Assembly (NCBI GenBank): GCA_910580225.1
Contig: CAJTXE010000075.1
Span: forward strand, 1-12,538
DNA length: 12,538 bases
Direction of reading: 5' to 3'
DNA from: an uncultured Acetatifactor sp.
GTDB taxonomy: Bacteria > Bacillota > Clostridia > Lachnospirales > Lachnospiraceae
Positions 1-8,914 of the stretch are shown piece after piece. The notes under the pieces are model-generated. The model saw only the letters and a program-made list of their open reading frames with translations, was not told the DNA's origin and searched no databases. Every line of letters starts with the position of its first letter. The stretch's first letter is position 1. The position numbers were made by a program, and so were the translations under genes.

Positions 1-16
1 TCCCCATTTATTATAG

Positions 17-70
17 CAGATTTATGAAGACTTAGCCAAAAGACTTATTGAAGGAGCAATAAAATACTAG
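17..70 (+). other. possible C-terminal tail of an upstream gene
   Basis: Seventeen codons read QIYEDLAKRLIEGAIKY and end at TAG (68-70), immediately before the -35 element of the next promoter. The pattern (YxxLAxxLxxGIxxY) resembles the last helix of N-acetylmuramoyl-L-alanine amidases (Amidase_3), but this is too short to assign. The same frame has a TAG at 14-16, so either the coding phase is not real, or the upstream gene is broken, or a base is wrong. Nothing further upstream is available in the window. Confidence 0.2.
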
Positions 71-99
71 GTGACAAGTGGGAATAAAGATGATATAAT
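71..99 (+). promoter_or_regulatory. sigma-A-type promoter for ftsK
   Basis: GTGACA at 71-76 (5/6 match to TTGACA) and a perfect TATAAT at 94-99 are separated by exactly 17 bp. Transcription would begin near 105-107. That places the ATG at 106 at or next to the +1 position and supports the downstream ATG at 136 as the real ftsK start. Confidence 0.75.
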
Positions 100-135
100 T
101 GTGAAATGCTAGAAGCAGGAAGTGAGGTTGGTCAG

Positions 136-3100
136 ATGGCTGCTTCCAACGGAAGGAAAAAAACATCATCTTCAAAGCGGAAAACGGCAGGAAGTGCTGC
201 ATCAAAAAGTTCTGCCCGGAATAAAAAAGCGGATGCGGCCCGGGCGGCGCAGGACAGAGCGCTCTTCCATGAGATTGGCCTGATTGCACTGTTTGCCGCA
301 ATGGTATTTTTCTTTTGCTGTAATTTTGGTATTGTAGGTCCCGCAGGGGACGCCGTAAGCGGTGTCCTTTTCGGGATATTTGGGTTACCTGCTTATGTGC
401 TGCCGCTGCTGTTGTTTTTTGCCGCTGCATTTTGGTTTGCCAATACGGGGAACCCGAGTGCTGTCAGAAAACTTGCAGCTGGAGTCGTTCTTTTTTTGAT
501 GGCAGGAATCCTATGTGATCTAATCACCAAAGGAGCCGCAGGAATGGAGAAGTACAGTATTGTTCAGCTCTATGAGATTTGTCGGGAGACCAAAGGCGGT
601 GGGGGTGTTTTGGCAGGAAGCATCAGTTATTTTCTGCAGGGGTATCTGGAGACCATTGGTACTATACTGGTGGTATTGCTGTGCAGTGTGGTCAGTCTGA
701 TTTTGCTGACGGAAAAGTCTCTGTTAAGCGGCGTGAAACGGGGCGGAATACATATGCGGGAGATTTCCAGGGAGGAAACAATAAGACGCAGAGAAATGGC
801 AAAAGAGCGCCGTCTGGAGAAGGAAGAAGATATGATGCGGCGCAGTGAGGAAGCCAGAGAGCGCCGTCAGGCACAGGAAGAGCAGCGTAGGAATAAAGCA
901 AGAGAACGCAGACTTCGGATGGAAGAGAAAGAAAACGAAAAGATATTGCGGACGGACGGAAAGAAGTCGGGTTCGCTGGATATGCTGTTGTTTTCACGGG
1001 AGAATACGGTGCATCATCAGGATGATATGCACGAAATCATATTGTCAGATGAAGAATTGGGAACAGGGCAGATGTTTGACGGTGCGGAAAGATCCACGGT
1101 TTCCCAGGAGTCATCGGTGGACAGGAAAGCCGCGGAAGAGGCCGGAAAAAATAAGGTTCGGGATACCGCAGAAGCTACGCCGCCGTTTATCCGGATACAT
1201 AAGGCGGAAGTGAATGAAGATTCTGAAGCGTTACCAGGTCCGGAGCCAGTAGTTCCAGACAGAGGGGCTGTTCCTGGATTTGATTCCAGTTATACGGTGA
1301 GGCTGCAGGCAATGCAGAGAGATGTTGCTTCTGCTGGAGTCGATTCTCTGCTGAAAATGCCGAACAGCACGGAGAGTCATGTGTATTCGCCGGAACCGAA
1401 TCCTGTGGATGTGTCAGAGAATGACGGGACAAATGACAGCCTGAACAGTTGGGAGGAGGCAGAGGCGTTCATTGAGACCGGATTTGCTGCAGAGCCAGAG
1501 AATGGTGCAGAAGCTGCCGTAACTGCAGAAGGCAGCGATGAAAGGGAATTTAATTTTGGAAAACAACAGAGGGCAGATACTGTATTCTCAACTGGAACGG
1601 AGAGAAGGAAAGCGGATATCCAGTCTGAGCATAATACAGGGTCCGGTTTCGAACAAAGTGCTCTGCAGGAGGAAGACAGGGATGCGGAAGGAACACCGCC
1701 GGAGGCTTCACTGCGGGAAGGGACAAGACCTGTTGCTGTTCTGCCCCGGGAAGGAAGTATTGAAAATGGGCAGAGCGGGCGTGTGCAGCCGGAAGCAGTG
1801 GCACCGAAAAAGTATCTGTTTCCGCCTATATCCCTGTTGCAGAAGGGTGTAACAGTTACGGGAGACTCGGAACGGGAATTGCGGGAGACGGCAATGCATC
1901 TTCAGCAGACACTCAGTACTTTTGGAGTAAAAGTCACGATCACGGACATCAGTCAGGGGCCCAGCGTGACCCGCTATGAACTCCAGCCGGAACAGGGTGT
2001 AAAAGTATCCAAGATCGTGGGACTGACAGATGATATCAAGCTGAATCTTGCAGCCATGGATATCCGCATTGAGGCACCTATTCCGGGCAAGGCAGCAATC
2101 GGAATTGAGGTGCCCAATAAAGAAACCATGCCTGTTGGGCTGCGGGACTTGCTGGAGACAAAAGAATTCAGGGATTTTCAGTCCAGTCTTGCTTTTGCGG
2201 TGGGCAAGGATATCGCGGGAAAGGTGGTAGTATCGGATATCGCCAAGATGCCTCATATGCTGATTGCCGGAGCTACGGGATCCGGTAAATCTGTTTGTAT
2301 CAATACATTGATCATGAGTATTTTGTATAAGGCACATCCTGACGATGTGAAGATGATCATGGTGGATCCCAAGGTGGTGGAACTGAGTATTTACAACGGA
2401 ATTCCCCATCTGCTGATTCCGGTGGTCACAGATCCCAAGAAAGCATCTGCCGCCCTTCACTGGGGAGTATCCGAGATGGACGACAGATATCAGAAGTTTG
2501 CAGAATATGGTGCCAGGAACCTGAGCGAATATAACAAGAAGGTAGAGGCGCAGCAGAAACGAGGGGATGCATCTGCACCCAAAAAGCTGCCTCAGATTGT
2601 AATCATTGTGGATGAGCTGGCGGATCTGATGATGGTATGCCCGGGTGAAGTGGAAGCATCCATTTGTCGTTTGGCGCAGCTGGCGCGTGCCTGCGGGATC
2701 CATCTGGTTATCGCTACTCAGCGGCCCAGTGTAGATGTTATTACTGGTCTGATCAAGGCAAATATGCCCAGCCGGGTGGCATTTTCTGTTTCCAGCGGTG
2801 TGGATTCCCGTACCATATTGGATATGGTAGGGGCAGAGAAGCTGTTGGGTAAGGGAGACATGCTCTTTTATCCCCAGGGATACCCGAAGCCGGCCCGGGT
2901 TCAGGGAGCCTTCGTATCCGATCAGGAAGTTTCGGATGTAGTGGATTTCCTGAAAAATCAGAGATTGGGCAATACTTATGCGAATGAGATAGAGGAAAAG
3001 ATTGCGACGATCGGAAGCAGTGCGGGGGGCGGTGAGAAGGCTTCCGGCGGAAGTGACGTGGACGAATTATTTGAGAGAGCGGGCCGCCTGATTATTGATA

Positions 3101-3279
3101 AAGATAAGGCGTCTATCGGAATGCTACAGAGAGCATTGCAGATCGGTTTCAACAGGGCGGCGAGAATTATGGACCAGCTCTGTCAATATGGTGTAGTTGG
3201 AGAGGAGGAGGGAACCAAGCCCCGGAAGATTCTAATGAATCCGGAGCAGTTTGAACAGTTGCTGGAAGAGGTTGCATAA
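136..3279 (+). CDS. ftsK: DNA translocase FtsK/SpoIIIE
   Basis: FtsK/SpoIIIE hexameric ATPase pumps chromosomal DNA through the closing division or sporulation septum. The protein from ATG 136 is 1047 residues. The first 40 are basic and Ser/Ala-rich. Hydrophobic segments follow at about 46-66, 76-103, 112-131 and 173-192, the usual N-terminal membrane anchor. Residues 208-272 are a highly charged Arg/Glu coiled-coil-like stretch, and a long acidic low-complexity linker runs to about 555. The motor begins near 560, with Walker A GATGSGKS (712-719) and Walker B IVDELADL (824-831). A C-terminal winged-helix gamma domain (about 976-1047) would read KOPS/SRS-like DNA. I chose ATG 136 because GTGAGG lies 8 bp upstream, while the in-frame ATG at 106 sits on the predicted transcription start. 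The linker is long compared with Bacillus SpoIIIE. Whether it serves division, sporulation or both cannot be told from sequence. Confidence 0.95.
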   Translation: MAASNGRKKTSSSKRKTAGSAASKSSARNKKADAARAAQDRALFHEIGLIALFAAMVFFFCCNFGIVGPAGDAVSGVLFGIFGLPAYVLPLLLFFAAAFWFANTGNPSAVRKLAAGVVLFLMAGILCDLITKGAAGMEKYSIVQLYEICRETKGGGGVLAGSISYFLQGYLETIGTILVVLLCSVVSLILLTEKSLLSGVKRGGIHMREISREETIRRREMAKERRLEKEEDMMRRSEEARERRQAQEEQRRNKARERRLRMEEKENEKILRTDGKKSGSLDMLLFSRENTVHHQDDMHEIILSDEELGTGQMFDGAERSTVSQESSVDRKAAEEAGKNKVRDTAEATPPFIRIHKAEVNEDSEALPGPEPVVPDRGAVPGFDSSYTVRLQAMQRDVASAGVDSLLKMPNSTESHVYSPEPNPVDVSENDGTNDSLNSWEEAEAFIETGFAAEPENGAEAAVTAEGSDEREFNFGKQQRADTVFSTGTERRKADIQSEHNTGSGFEQSALQEEDRDAEGTPPEASLREGTRPVAVLPREGSIENGQSGRVQPEAVAPKKYLFPPISLLQKGVTVTGDSERELRETAMHLQQTLSTFGVKVTITDISQGPSVTRYELQPEQGVKVSKIVGLTDDIKLNLAAMDIRIEAPIPGKAAIGIEVPNKETMPVGLRDLLETKEFRDFQSSLAFAVGKDIAGKVVVSDIAKMPHMLIAGATGSGKSVCINTLIMSILYKAHPDDVKMIMVDPKVVELSIYNGIPHLLIPVVTDPKKASAALHWGVSEMDDRYQKFAEYGARNLSEYNKKVEAQQKRGDASAPKKLPQIVIIVDELADLMMVCPGEVEASICRLAQLARACGIHLVIATQRPSVDVITGLIKANMPSRVAFSVSSGVDSRTILDMVGAEKLLGKGDMLFYPQGYPKPARVQGAFVSDQEVSDVVDFLKNQRLGNTYANEIEEKIATIGSSAGGGEKASGGSDVDELFERAGRLIIDKDKASIGMLQRALQIGFNRAARIMDQLCQYGVVGEEEGTKPRKILMNPEQFEQLLEEVA

Positions 3280-3344
3280 AACGGAATGGTTCGGGCATAA
3301 GGTTCGAACTGTTACCATAAAGAGTATGAAAAAGGAGATGACCC

Positions 3345-5015
3345 ATGAAGACAGATTTGGAGATTGCTCAGGAAGCAGTAATGGAACCGATCGGGAAAGT
3401 AGCCGGAAGCCTGGGAATACCGGAGGATGCTCTGGAATTATACGGCCGGTACAAGGCGAAGATATCTGATGCATATCTGGAACAGATCAGGGACCATGCG
3501 GATGGGAAGCTGATTCTGGTTACGGCCATCAATCCCACTCCGGCGGGAGAAGGAAAAACCACTACCAGTGTGGGATTGGGGGAAGCTTTCGGAAGACTTG
3601 GGAAAAGGGCTGTGGTTGCATTGCGTGAGCCGTCTTTAGGACCCTGTTTTGGTATTAAAGGAGGGGCAGCAGGCGGTGGCTATGCCCAGGTGGTTCCTAT
3701 GGAAGAACTGAATCTGCATTTTACGGGAGATTTTCATGCCATTACCTCTGCGAACAATCTGTTGGCAGCACTGTTGGATAATCATATTCAGCAGGGAAAT
3801 GAACTGCGGATTGATACCAGACAGATTATCTGGAAACGCTGCATGGATATGAATGACAGAGTGCTGCGGAATATTGTGGTGGGACTTGGAAATAAGATGG
3901 ACGGCTTTGTGAGAGAAGATCACTTTGTCATCACAGTGGCCAGTGAGATAATGGCGATTCTATGCCTGGCCGAGGATATGAAGGATCTGAAGCAGCGACT
4001 GGCCAGGATTATTGTGGCCTATAATGAGGCGGGAGAACCAGTGACAGCGGGAGATCTGCAGGCGGTGGGTGCCATGGCAGCGCTTTTGAAAGATGCCATG
4101 AAGCCTAATTTGATTCAGACACTGGAACATACGCCTGCGCTGGTGCATGGCGGTCCTTTTGCTAATATTGCCCATGGCTGTAATTCTGTCCGGGCTACAC
4201 GGGCGGCGTTAAAAATGGCAGATTATTGTATTACGGAGGCCGGTTTCGGTGCAGATCTCGGTGCGGAGAAATTTTTTGATATCAAATGCCGTATGTCAGG
4301 TCTTAGACCGGATGCCGTGGTACTGGTTGCAACGATTCGTGCTTTGAAGTATAATGGAGGTGTGGCGAAATCTGATCTGAATGTTGAAAATCTGGAGGCG
4401 CTGAAAGGCGGTATCGCAAATCTGGAGAAACATATCGAAAATCTGCAGAAGTATGGCGTACCTGTAGTGGTAACGCTGAATTCTTTTGTGAGTGATACAG
4501 AAGCTGAAGTCAGTTTTGTGAAAGAATTCTGCGAGAGCAGGGAATGTGAGTTTGCCCTGTCCGAAGTGTGGGCAAAGGGTGGTGAAGGCGGTGAGTCCCT
4601 TGCCCTGAAAGTATTGCAGACACTGGAGGAAAAGGAAAGCGGGTTCCACCCGTTATATGAAGATGACTTGTCTCTGGAGGAAAAGATTCAGACTGTGGCG
4701 GTGGAAATCTATGGTGCTGCCAATGTGGTTTTTTCGGCGGCAGCAAAGAAACAGTTGAAGAAACTGACAGAGCTGGGATTTGGACATATGCCGGTTTGTA
4801 TGGCGAAAAATCAGTATTCCCTTTCAGATAATCCGAAACTGCTGGGGCGTCCCCGGAATTTTGAACTGACAGTCAGAGAAGTGTATGTGTCTGCCGGAGC
4901 AGGATTTGTGGTAGCATTGACGGGAGATGTGGTAACCATGCCGGGATTGTCCAGAAAGCCTTCGGCCTACGGAATAGATGTCAATGAAAAAGGTGTGATT
5001 ACCGGTTTATTTTAA
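3345..5015 (+). CDS. fhs: formate-tetrahydrofolate ligase
   Basis: This enzyme (10-formyl-THF synthetase, EC 6.3.4.3) joins formate to tetrahydrofolate with ATP hydrolysis. It feeds purine synthesis and the methyl branch of the Wood-Ljungdahl pathway, and acts in the cytoplasm. The 556-residue length is standard for the family. The P-loop-like motif PAGEGKTTTSVG begins at residue 66, followed by a Gly-rich GIKGGAAGGGYAQVVP segment typical of this enzyme. The C-terminus, with VVTMPGLSRKPSAYGIDV, is also family-typical. AAGGAG precedes the ATG with good spacing. It lies 65 bp after ftsK with no convincing terminator between them, and 15 bp before the next gene. The P-loop is intact and I see no frameshift. 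Its presence is compatible with acetogenesis but does not prove it, because many non-acetogenic Clostridia carry fhs. Confidence 0.96.
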   Translation: MKTDLEIAQEAVMEPIGKVAGSLGIPEDALELYGRYKAKISDAYLEQIRDHADGKLILVTAINPTPAGEGKTTTSVGLGEAFGRLGKRAVVALREPSLGPCFGIKGGAAGGGYAQVVPMEELNLHFTGDFHAITSANNLLAALLDNHIQQGNELRIDTRQIIWKRCMDMNDRVLRNIVVGLGNKMDGFVREDHFVITVASEIMAILCLAEDMKDLKQRLARIIVAYNEAGEPVTAGDLQAVGAMAALLKDAMKPNLIQTLEHTPALVHGGPFANIAHGCNSVRATRAALKMADYCITEAGFGADLGAEKFFDIKCRMSGLRPDAVVLVATIRALKYNGGVAKSDLNVENLEALKGGIANLEKHIENLQKYGVPVVVTLNSFVSDTEAEVSFVKEFCESRECEFALSEVWAKGGEGGESLALKVLQTLEEKESGFHPLYEDDLSLEEKIQTVAVEIYGAANVVFSAAAKKQLKKLTELGFGHMPVCMAKNQYSLSDNPKLLGRPRNFELTVREVYVSAGAGFVVALTGDVVTMPGLSRKPSAYGIDVNEKGVITGLF

Positions 5016-5030
5016 AGAGGTATCAGGGAG

Positions 5031-6515
5031 ATGAAGTGTCCGAATTGTGGATGTGACATGCCCGAGGGAGTCCTGTATTGCGAACATTGTGGTGAGGATA
5101 TTCACATAGTGCCTGATTTCGAGCCAGAGTTGGAGCGAAATATGGAGGAAACCATGGAACAGACGATCAACAATGTTCTGGAGGAGCTGCATGAAGGCAT
5201 GAACGCAGGAGAGGAAGAGGAGACAGGCGAAGATCTGGAAGAAGACCTGTACCAGGAACCTTTACATAGAAAAAGGATTTGGCCCAGAGTATTATTGATA
5301 TTCACAGGATTGCTTTTTGCTGGGACAGGGGCGGTGGGATGGTATCTGCATGGTTATTATTCAGAGGAATATCAGGTGGACAGGGCAGAACAATATGTCA
5401 CGCAGGGGAAATATGAGGAAGCAATCTCCTGCTATAATCGGGCGCTTGAGCTTGACGAGGAAAATATTGAACTGATCTTCAAACTGGCAGATGTTTATCT
5501 GTTGAAAAATAATAAAGTGGAATATGAGTACCTTTTGCGTGAGATCGTGAGAAGTAAGCAGGCCACAGCAGAACAGCTCAATGGTGCTTATGGAAAATTG
5601 ATTGCCATATATAAGGACAGAGGTGATTACCAGACAATCAATGATCTGCTCCTGGCAAGCAATAATGATACATTGCTCGCCACTTACCAGAATTATATTG
5701 TGAAGGATCCGGAGTTCAGTATAAATGAGGGATATTATACAAGTATACAGCCTCTGAAACTGACGGCTGCAGGTTCAGGAAAGATCTATTATACATTGGA
5801 CGGAAGTGATCCTACAAAAGAGAGCAATCAGTATACAGCTCCTATTATCCTGGAAAACGGTGATTATGTGGTAAAGGCTTTTTTTGTCAATGACAGAGAT
5901 ATTGCCAGTGACGTGGTAACCAAAGAATACCATATAGAAAATACGGAGATTCTGCCTCCGGAGATCAGTGCCATTAGCGGAGAGTATAATTTTCCCATGT
6001 ATATAGAGGTTACCAGCGACACGGAGGATGTATATTATACTACTGACGGCAGTAATCCTACTTATGACTCTACAGCTTATACCGGGCCGATTCCCATGCC
6101 CCTTGGCAGATCGCATTTTAAATTTGCCCGGATCAAGGAAGGTGTGACGGGCACGGTGGCAGAGCGAAAGTACCGCCTGGTGATGAATACGGATTATACT
6201 CCAGAGGAGGCGGTAACATCAGTAGTGGAATATGCCATATCGTCAGAGAAAATCCGGGATTCGGAGGGCCATTTTGACGAATCGGATGATAGGTATCTAT
6301 ACCAATACCTTTATGTGACCAATATCCAGAAAGTGGATGACTTTTATGTAATTGTCGAAATATACAGGACGGCGGACGGAAATATGACCAGGACTGGAAA
6401 CAATTTTGCGGTAAATGCTTACACAGGGGAGCTTTTTAAGCTTCAGAGGGATGAACGGGGGCGTCTTAGCCTGATTGATCTGGAAGAAAGGGAAGATTCC
6501 TCGGAAGAGGAGTAG
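5031..6515 (+). CDS. zinc-ribbon/TPR/chitobiase-C-domain membrane protein
   Basis: This 494-residue protein has a clear modular layout. An N-terminal zinc ribbon (C3, C6, C17, C20) is followed by an acidic stretch (about 28-75). One membrane helix (about 83-106) comes next, then TPR-like helices (about 112-215; AEQYVTQGKYEEAISCYNRA is a canonical repeat). Two tandem chitobiase/beta-hexosaminidase C-terminal-type beta modules carry the signatures YYTLDGSDPT (from about 253) and YYTTDGSNPT (from about 335). The C-terminal ~110 residues are unassigned and end acidic. The zinc ribbon should lie inside the cell and the TPR/beta modules outside (inference from topology and basic residues before the helix). 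The function is unknown; a cell-envelope or scaffold role is plausible. It sits between fhs and the Nfn pair with gaps of 15 and 11 bp, so it is probably co-transcribed. Nothing in it suggests an enzyme active site. Confidence 0.85.
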   Translation: MKCPNCGCDMPEGVLYCEHCGEDIHIVPDFEPELERNMEETMEQTINNVLEELHEGMNAGEEEETGEDLEEDLYQEPLHRKRIWPRVLLIFTGLLFAGTGAVGWYLHGYYSEEYQVDRAEQYVTQGKYEEAISCYNRALELDEENIELIFKLADVYLLKNNKVEYEYLLREIVRSKQATAEQLNGAYGKLIAIYKDRGDYQTINDLLLASNNDTLLATYQNYIVKDPEFSINEGYYTSIQPLKLTAAGSGKIYYTLDGSDPTKESNQYTAPIILENGDYVVKAFFVNDRDIASDVVTKEYHIENTEILPPEISAISGEYNFPMYIEVTSDTEDVYYTTDGSNPTYDSTAYTGPIPMPLGRSHFKFARIKEGVTGTVAERKYRLVMNTDYTPEEAVTSVVEYAISSEKIRDSEGHFDESDDRYLYQYLYVTNIQKVDDFYVIVEIYRTADGNMTRTGNNFAVNAYTGELFKLQRDERGRLSLIDLEEREDSSEEE

Positions 6516-6526
6516 AGAGGTGGATT

Positions 6527-7402
6527 ATGTATAAAATTGTAAAGAAAGAGGAACTTACCACAAACATTTATCTCATGGATGTGGAGGCAGATAGAACTGC
6601 AAAAACCTGCCAGCCGGGGCAGTTTGTTATTGTGCGCACGGATTCGGAGGGGGAACGGATTCCTCTTACAATCTGCGATTATGACAGAGAAAAAGGGACC
6701 GTTACCATTGTATTTCAGTGTGTAGGAGCTGCTACCCATATGATGGCGGAATTGAAGGAAGGAGATGCCTTTCAGGATTTTGTCGGACCGCTGGGATGTC
6801 CTTCCGAACTGGTAAAGGAAGTGCCGGAGGAGCTTCGGAAGAAGAAAATCCTGTTTGTGGCAGGCGGTGTGGGAGCAGCACCGGTATATCCCCAGGTGAA
6901 ATGGCTTCATGAGAACGGTGTGGATGCCGATGTGATCGTTGGAAGTAAGACAAAAGATCTGCTGATTTTGGAGAAGGAGATGGAAGCGGTGGCCGGAAAT
7001 CTCTATATTACTACGGATGACGGTTCCTATGGCAGAAGCGGTATGGTGACTCAGACTCTTAAGGATCTTGTGGCCGAGGGAAAACAGTATGATGTCTGTA
7101 TTGCCATTGGCCCCATGATCATGATGAAATTTGTATGTTTGCTGACAAAGGAACTTGGCATTCCCACTGTGGTGAGTTTGAACCCGATTATGGTGGATGG
7201 TACTGGTATGTGCGGAGCCTGTCGTGTAACCGTAGGCGGAAAAGTAAAGTTTGCCTGTGTAGATGGGCCGGAATTCGACGGACATGAAGTGAACTTTGAT
7301 GAGGCTATGAGGCGCCAGACTCTCTATAAGACTCAGGAGGGCAGGGCCATGCTGAAGCTTCAGGAGGGGAATACCCATCATGGGGGCTGCGGAAACTGTT
7401 AA
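6527..7402 (+). CDS. nfnA: NfnA-type ferredoxin-NADP+ reductase subunit alpha
   Basis: Annotated in many genomes as a sulfide/dihydroorotate dehydrogenase-like FAD/NAD-binding protein. The 291-residue protein has an N-terminal FAD-binding beta-barrel (flavin motif RIPLTICDYD), then an NAD-binding Rossmann region (VAGGVGAAPVYPQ). Near the C-terminus is a cysteine cluster (GTGMCGACRV with C229 and C232, then C244), the site of the [2Fe-2S] cluster. In the NfnAB family the small subunit binds NAD(H) and the bifurcating complex couples NADH and reduced ferredoxin oxidation to NADP+ reduction. A strong AGAGGTGG site precedes the ATG. The next gene, 27 bp on, encodes the large subunit, which supports the assignment. 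Alternatives within the same fold are SudB-like sulfide dehydrogenase or a GltA-associated protein; sequence alone cannot separate these. The C-terminal HHGGCGNC tail adds two more cysteines of unknown role. Confidence 0.85.
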   Translation: MYKIVKKEELTTNIYLMDVEADRTAKTCQPGQFVIVRTDSEGERIPLTICDYDREKGTVTIVFQCVGAATHMMAELKEGDAFQDFVGPLGCPSELVKEVPEELRKKKILFVAGGVGAAPVYPQVKWLHENGVDADVIVGSKTKDLLILEKEMEAVAGNLYITTDDGSYGRSGMVTQTLKDLVAEGKQYDVCIAIGPMIMMKFVCLLTKELGIPTVVSLNPIMVDGTGMCGACRVTVGGKVKFACVDGPEFDGHEVNFDEAMRRQTLYKTQEGRAMLKLQEGNTHHGGCGNC

Positions 7403-7429
7403 GTGTGAAGGATGGAGGAGTGATAATAA

Positions 7430-8812
7430 ATGGATGTTTTAACGAAGATTCCGGTAAGGGAACAGGATGCGAAGAAGCGTGCCGCCAATTTTGAGGAAGT
7501 ATGCCTGGGATATAACCAGGAGGAGGCCCAGGCGGAAGCGATCCGCTGTATCAACTGCAAAAATGCCCAATGTATTAAGGGATGCCCGGTGGCAATCGAT
7601 ATTCCCGGATTTATTGCAAACGTAAAGGAGGGTAATATCGAAGAGGCTTATCAAATCATCAGCAGATCCAGCGCACTTCCGGCAGTCTGTGGACGTGTAT
7701 GCCCCCAGGAAACACAGTGCGAGGGAAAATGCATCCGGGGCATCAAGGGTGATCCGGTCTCCATCGGTAAACTGGAACGATTTGTGGCTGATTGGGCAAG
7801 AGAACAGGGGATCAAACCACATGGGGCGGCGGAAATGAAGGGTAAGAAGGTGGCAGTTATCGGCTCTGGTCCGGCAGGCCTGACCTGTGCCGGCGATCTG
7901 GCGAAGATGGGTTATGAGGTGACCATTTTCGAAGCTCTCCATGAGCCCGGCGGTGTACTGGTATATGGGATTCCGGAATTCCGACTGCCGAAAAAAGCCG
8001 TAGTGATGGAAGAGATAGAAAATGTAAAATCCCTGGGGGTGAAGATTGAGACCAATGTGGTGGTGGGCAAGTCTGTTACCATTGACCAACTGATTCAGGA
8101 GGAAGGTTTCGAAGCCGTATTTATCGGTTCCGGCGCCGGACTGCCGAAGTTTATGGGCATTCCCGGAGAGAATTCCAACGGCGTGTTCTCCGCCAACGAA
8201 TACCTTACCAGGAGCAATTTGATGAAGGCGTTTGACGGCAATTCCAACACACCCATTATGCACAGCAGAAAGGTGGCTGTAGTAGGCGGCGGTAATGTGG
8301 CCATGGATGCGGCCAGGACAGCCCTGCGCCTGGGAGCAGAAGTACATATTGTGTACCGTCGCAGCGAGGAAGAGCTTCCGGCCAGAGTGGAAGAGGTTCA
8401 TCATGCGAAAGAGGAAGGGATCATCTTTGATCTGCTGACCAATCCTACAGAGATCCTTGCGGATGAAAAAGGCTGGGTGACCGGCATGAAATGCATCAGG
8501 ATGGAGCTGGGCGAGCCGGATGCTTCCGGGCGCAGACGTCCTGTGGAGATTCCGGATTCGGAATTTACGATGGAGCTTGACACTGTAATCATGTCTTTGG
8601 GCACGTCTCCGAACCCGTTGATTTCTTCTACTACGGAAGGGTTGGAAACCAATAAATGGAAGTGTATTGTTGCGGAGGAAGCCAACGGACAGACCAGTAA
8701 GGCAGGTGTATATGCCGGCGGGGATGCTGTCACAGGTGCTGCCACCGTGATTCTGGCTATGGGGGCTGGAAAGGCGGCGGCAAAAGGGATTGATGAATAT
8801 TTAAGAGGATAA
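7430..8812 (+). CDS. nfnB: NfnB/GltA-type NADPH-dependent flavoprotein subunit
   Basis: The 460-residue protein belongs to the glutamate synthase small-subunit-like (gltA/nfnB/sudA) family. Two N-terminal cysteine clusters for [4Fe-4S] centres are visible: C40, C43, C48, C52 and C87, C91, C97, C101. An FAD-binding Rossmann motif (VAVIGSGPAG, from residue 141) and an NADPH-binding Rossmann motif (VAVVGGGNVAMDAA, from residue 282) follow. The YAGGDAVTGAATVILAMGAG signature closes the FAD domain. Start ATG 7430 has GGAGG upstream. With the preceding gene it forms the two-subunit NfnAB arrangement known from thermophilic and gut anaerobes, acting as an electron-bifurcating transhydrogenase in the cytoplasm. 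No gltB large glutamate synthase subunit is present here, which argues against a classical glutamate synthase. The name nfnB is an inference from this pairing; databases may list it as gltA. Confidence 0.87.
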   Translation: MDVLTKIPVREQDAKKRAANFEEVCLGYNQEEAQAEAIRCINCKNAQCIKGCPVAIDIPGFIANVKEGNIEEAYQIISRSSALPAVCGRVCPQETQCEGKCIRGIKGDPVSIGKLERFVADWAREQGIKPHGAAEMKGKKVAVIGSGPAGLTCAGDLAKMGYEVTIFEALHEPGGVLVYGIPEFRLPKKAVVMEEIENVKSLGVKIETNVVVGKSVTIDQLIQEEGFEAVFIGSGAGLPKFMGIPGENSNGVFSANEYLTRSNLMKAFDGNSNTPIMHSRKVAVVGGGNVAMDAARTALRLGAEVHIVYRRSEEELPARVEEVHHAKEEGIIFDLLTNPTEILADEKGWVTGMKCIRMELGEPDASGRRRPVEIPDSEFTMELDTVIMSLGTSPNPLISSTTEGLETNKWKCIVAEEANGQTSKAGVYAGGDAVTGAATVILAMGAGKAAAKGIDEYLRG

Positions 8813-8831
8813 GACGGAGTAACAGGAACAG

Positions 8832-8866
8832 CCGATATTTGTGATGGGATACACAAGATATGTCGG
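8832..8866 (+). promoter_or_regulatory. imperfect hairpin in gltA-Dabb intergenic leader
   Basis: CCGATATTTGTG (8832-8843) can pair with CACAAGATATGTCGG (8852-8866) over 12 base pairs, with two small bulges on the 3' arm and an 8-base loop. No T-run follows, so it is not a standard intrinsic terminator. It could stabilise the 3' end of the upstream mRNA or be a processing site. Role unknown. Confidence 0.35.
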
Positions 8867-8914
8867 GTCGGTTGGCCAGAATGGCTGGAGGAAAACAAGA
8901 GGTCTTTCGGGCAG

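Noticed and set aside
1708..2703. Long open frame on the minus strand (331 codons)
   Set aside because: It lies entirely opposite the conserved FtsK linker and motor. The translation is Cys/His-rich with no recognisable domain, as expected for an antisense shadow.
3286..3318. Inverted repeats between ftsK and fhs (ATGGT/ACCAT, GTTCG/CGAAC) as a terminator
   Set aside because: The two pairings overlap and exclude each other, and no T-run follows.
3280..3344. THF riboswitch upstream of fhs
   Set aside because: The 65-bp gap is too short and shows none of the expected paired structure.
6443..7381. Minus-strand open frame of 312 codons
   Set aside because: Antisense to the NfnA-type gene, with no family features. 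The plus-strand gene has clear motifs and a ribosome site.
7439..8404. Minus-strand open frame of 321 codons
   Set aside because: Antisense shadow of the NfnB/GltA gene, which has intact Cys clusters and Rossmann motifs.
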